The notes beneath the pieces are model-generated. The model worked only from the letters and a program-made list of their open reading frames with translations. It was not told the origin of the DNA and did no database searches. The position numbers were made by a program, and so were the translations under genes. Source: JANQRZ01 sp965214485 (GTDB lineage Bacteria > Bacteroidota > Rhodothermia > Rhodothermales > JANQRZ01). Taken from it: DNA of 64,000 nt. Where the stretch lies: positions 62,001 through 126,000 of the forward strand of contig CBDCBW010000010.1 of assembly GCA_965214485.1 (NCBI GenBank), in the 5' to 3' direction. Below are positions 61,576-64,000 of the stretch, in pieces. The stretch's first letter is position 1. The number at the start of each line of letters is the position of its first letter.

Positions 61576-63015
61576 ATGGCCCGCCTTGCTCCCTCTCCGC
61601 TCGTCGCACGGCCCCGGGTCGGTGCCTCGGCCCGTCTGGCGGAGGCCGTGGCGGCCCGTCTGGCGCGCGGAGCAGCCGACGGCGAGCAGCGCATCGAGCG
61701 CGTCGAGGTGGAGGCCGGAGAGACCGACGCGCTGGCCTGGCTGGCCGCGCAGCCGCACGCGCTGAAGCTCTACTGGCACGGCCGCGGCACCGAAGTCTGC
61801 GTGGCCGGGGTCGGCGCGGCGCACCACATCGCCGGGCCGGTGGAGCCCGCGCTGGAAGCCCTGCAGTCCCGGCTCGACCTGGCACCGCCGGCGGTGCGCT
61901 ACACCGGCGGGGTGCGCTTCGACACGGCGCGCTTCGGCACGGCGCGCTTCGGCACGGCGCACCCTCCCTCCCCGGAATGGGCTCCGTTCGGGGCTGCGTG
62001 GTTCGTGCTGCCGCGCGTCGAGTTGACCGTCTCCGGCGAGCGGGCGGCGCTGGCGGCCTTCCTCGTGTTGCCGCGCGACGCCTGCCGGGCAGACGAGGTG
62101 CTCGCCGGGGTCCGCGCCGTGTGCGACGCGGCGCTGCCGTGGGACGCGGCGCTGCCGGTGCCGAGCGCTCGGGCCGACGCCCCGGAGGAGGCGGGATGGT
62201 CTCGCAACGTAGAGCACGCCCTCGATGCCATTGCCGAGACGCCCCTGGAGAAAGTGGTGCTCGCCCGCCGGGCTAGGCTCGACTTCGACGCCCCGCTCGA
62301 CCCGTTTGCGCTCGCGCACCGCCTCGGCGAGGCGACGCCGTCGTGCGCCCACTTCCTGATCCAACCGAGTCGTACTCAGCCGGGCCCCGGCCCTGCGTTC
62401 GTGGGGGCCTCGCCGGAGCGGCTGTTTCGGCGAGAGCAGCAGCAGCTCTGGAGCGAGGCCGTCGCCGGGACGCGCCCGCGGAGCCCGTCGGCGTCCGACG
62501 ACGCGGCGCTGCGCGAGGAGCTGCTGCGGAGCGACAAGGAGCAGCGCGAGCACGGCGCGGTCCGCGACTACCTGCGCGGCGTGCTCACGCCCTTCTGCGC
62601 TTCGCTCGACCTGGACGCCGAGGCGTCGGAGATGCAGCTCGCGCGCGGACGGCACCTCTATTCCGGCCTCCGGGCGACGCTCCGGCCCGAGGTCCGCACG
62701 CTCGACCTCCTCCGCGCGCTTCACCCGACGCCCGCCGTCGGCGGCACGCCGACCGACGAGGCGCTGCGCCTGATCCGCGGGCTAGAGCCGTTCGACCGGG
62801 GCTGGTACGCCGGGCCGGTCGGGTGGATCGGACCGGAGGCGGCCGAGTTCGCCGTCGCCATCCGGTCGGGGCTGGTCGAGCAGCGCGAGGGCGGGGCGCG
62901 GCTGTCGCTCTACGCCGGGGCCGGGATCGTGCGCGGCTCCGACCCCGGGGCCGAGTGGGCCGAGACCGAGCACAAGCTCGGGCCGTTCCTCCACCTCTTC
63001 GGTGGGGGGCGATGA
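61576..63015 (+). CDS. menF: Isochorismate synthase
   Basis: A 479-residue chorismate-utilising enzyme that opens menaquinone synthesis. The conserved C-terminal domain shows EKVVLARRARLDF, FVGASPERLFRRE, EAVAGTRPRS, KEQREHGAVRDYLRGVL, ALHPTPAVGGTP and GWYAGPVGWIGPEAAEFAVAIRSGLV, with STEHK-like TEHKLGPFL at the end. A three-copy 15-bp repeat (61918-61962, FxTAR) lies in the variable N-terminal half. Overlaps menD by ATGA. Confidence 0.94.
   Translation: MARLAPSPLVARPRVGASARLAEAVAARLARGAADGEQRIERVEVEAGETDALAWLAAQPHALKLYWHGRGTEVCVAGVGAAHHIAGPVEPALEALQSRLDLAPPAVRYTGGVRFDTARFGTARFGTAHPPSPEWAPFGAAWFVLPRVELTVSGERAALAAFLVLPRDACRADEVLAGVRAVCDAALPWDAALPVPSARADAPEEAGWSRNVEHALDAIAETPLEKVVLARRARLDFDAPLDPFALAHRLGEATPSCAHFLIQPSRTQPGPGPAFVGASPERLFRREQQQLWSEAVAGTRPRSPSASDDAALREELLRSDKEQREHGAVRDYLRGVLTPFCASLDLDAEASEMQLARGRHLYSGLRATLRPEVRTLDLLRALHPTPAVGGTPTDEALRLIRGLEPFDRGWYAGPVGWIGPEAAEFAVAIRSGLVEQREGGARLSLYAGAGIVRGSDPGAEWAETEHKLGPFLHLFGGGR
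61918..61962. repeat. 15-bp in-frame tandem repeat in menF
   Basis: Three copies of TTCGGCACGGCGCGC (first and last with single changes) encode FDTAR-FGTAR-FGTAH. The 15-bp period keeps the frame. Confidence 0.75.
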
Positions 63016-64000
63016 CGGACGCGCCGCCCCTGAACCGGCTCTGGGCCGAGACGCTCGTGGACGAGCTCGTCCGCTGCGGCGTCGGGCTGTTCGGCCTCGC
63101 GCCGGGCTCGCGCTCGACGCCGCTCGCGCTCGCCGTCGCGGCGTCGGAGGCCGCCTCCATCGTGCACTTCGACGAGCGGGGGCTGGCGTTCTACGCCCTC
63201 GGCTGGGCGCGCGCCACGGGCCGACCGGCGGCGGTCGTCACGACGAGCGGCACCGCCGTCGCCAATCTCCTCCCGGCCGCCGTCGAGGCGTCGGTGGACG
63301 CCGTGCCGCTCGTCCTCCTCACCGCCGACCGCCCGCCGGAGCTGCGCGACACCGGCGCGAACCAGACCATCCGGCAGCCCGGCCTCTTCGGCAGCTACGT
63401 CCGCTGGCAGTTCGACCTGCCGACTCCGACGCCTGGCATCGACCTGGCCTTCGTGCGGACGACGGCGGCCCAGGCCGTGCACCGGGCCACGGGCCGACCG
63501 GCGGGCCCGGTACACCTCAACGGCCCGTTCCGCGAGCCGTTCGTTTCGGCAGCACCCCCCGGGCTGCCGGCGAACGGGCAGGCGGGCGCGGCCCCCTACA
63601 CGCGCTACGCGGCGGCGACGGCCGTGGACCCGGCGGCGCTCACCGGTCTGGCCGACCGGCTGCGTGGCATCGGCCGAGGGCTCGTGGTGGCCGGGCGGCT
63701 GCGGACCCCGGCGGAGGGCGAGGCTGCCGTCCGGCTCGCCGAGACGCTCGGGTGGCCGCTGGTGCCGGACGTCGGCTCGCAGGTGCGGCTCGGAGCGCCG
63801 AGCGGCGTGTCGTGCCCGCACTACGACCTGCTCCTCGGCAGCGACGCCTTCGGCTCGGCGCACGCGCCGGAGGCCGTGGTGTACCTCGGCGGGCGGAGCA
63901 CCTCGAAGCGCCTCGCGGAGCATCTCGCCGCGAGCCGCCCGCGCCCGTTCGTCGTCGTGCGCAACGATCCGTTCCGGTTCGACCCGGACCACCTCGTCTC
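63012..64000 (+). CDS. menD: SEPHCHC synthase MenD, N-terminal part (runs off the window)
   Basis: The first 329 codons of a ThDP-dependent enzyme that adds 2-oxoglutarate-derived succinyl to isochorismate. The frame is open to the window end. Motifs are LAPGSRSTPLALAVA, FDERGLAFYALGWARATGRPAAVVTTSGTAVANLLPAAVEA (the ThDP Glu region) and LTADRPPELRDTGANQTIRQPGLFG. ATGA overlap with menF shows a menFD operon. Confidence 0.95.
   Translation, partial: MTDAPPLNRLWAETLVDELVRCGVGLFGLAPGSRSTPLALAVAASEAASIVHFDERGLAFYALGWARATGRPAAVVTTSGTAVANLLPAAVEASVDAVPLVLLTADRPPELRDTGANQTIRQPGLFGSYVRWQFDLPTPTPGIDLAFVRTTAAQAVHRATGRPAGPVHLNGPFREPFVSAAPPGLPANGQAGAAPYTRYAAATAVDPAALTGLADRLRGIGRGLVVAGRLRTPAEGEAAVRLAETLGWPLVPDVGSQVRLGAPSGVSCPHYDLLLGSDAFGSAHAPEAVVYLGGRSTSKRLAEHLAASRPRPFVVVRNDPFRFDPDHLV

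Overview
The window is GC-rich, densely coded chromosomal DNA of a Gram-negative bacterium. A Bacteroidota-like member of the Rhodothermota (Rhodothermales, for example Rubricoccaceae) fits best. The grounds are a secreted protein with a type IX-like C-terminal sorting domain, LpxH, a peptidoglycan toolkit, menaquinone genes menF-menD, many starts without Shine-Dalgarno sites, and TAnnTTTC/G promoter-like octamers. This placement is inference; no rRNA is present.

Layout. 0-3.1 kb: minus-strand run yggS - small membrane protein - divIVA - punA. 3.3-7.0 kb: a small hypothetical protein, a VIT/vWA surface protein, a DinB-like protein and a membrane protein. 7.0-22.4 kb: a long minus-strand block with ispG, then ion and inorganic-carbon genes. 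In transcription order the block reads L,D-transpeptidase, CPA2 antiporter, CPA2 antiporter fused to a PTS EIIA domain, nhaA, exported beta-carbonic anhydrase, porin, icd, sbtA, sbtB (PII-like) and a Kef-type antiporter. 22.4-25.5 kb: an active rhomboid, a rhomboid lacking its catalytic residues and an EEP-family protein. 25.7-30.7 kb: lpxH behind a 13-copy 9-bp minisatellite, a frameshifted PBP1A gene and sbcD. 30.7 kb: ispE.

31.7-46.3 kb is an exopolysaccharide locus: Wza-like, Wzz-like, Wzy-like and Wzx-like genes, two methyltransferases, three glycosyltransferases, a frameshifted GT-A-like gene and a multiply frameshifted GH16-like secreted protein. 46.3-54.3 kb holds dut, a POT peptide transporter, meaB, aspS, a methyltransferase and a secreted choice-of-anchor-B protein. 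54.5-56.6 kb is a small accessory island: tRNA-Lys, tRNA-Leu, a radC remnant, higBA, an orphan HigA-type regulator and a DUF2442 protein. 56.6-61.1 kb has a META lipoprotein, tesB, the queuosine genes queF/queC/queE and a membrane protein whose stop codon is a MITE target site. The window ends with tRNA-Leu(CAA), menF and the start of menD.

The sequence is notable for short tandem repeats and 14-20 bp duplications at gene boundaries, two MITE-like elements, and a QueC/QueE pair with unusual metal-site residues.
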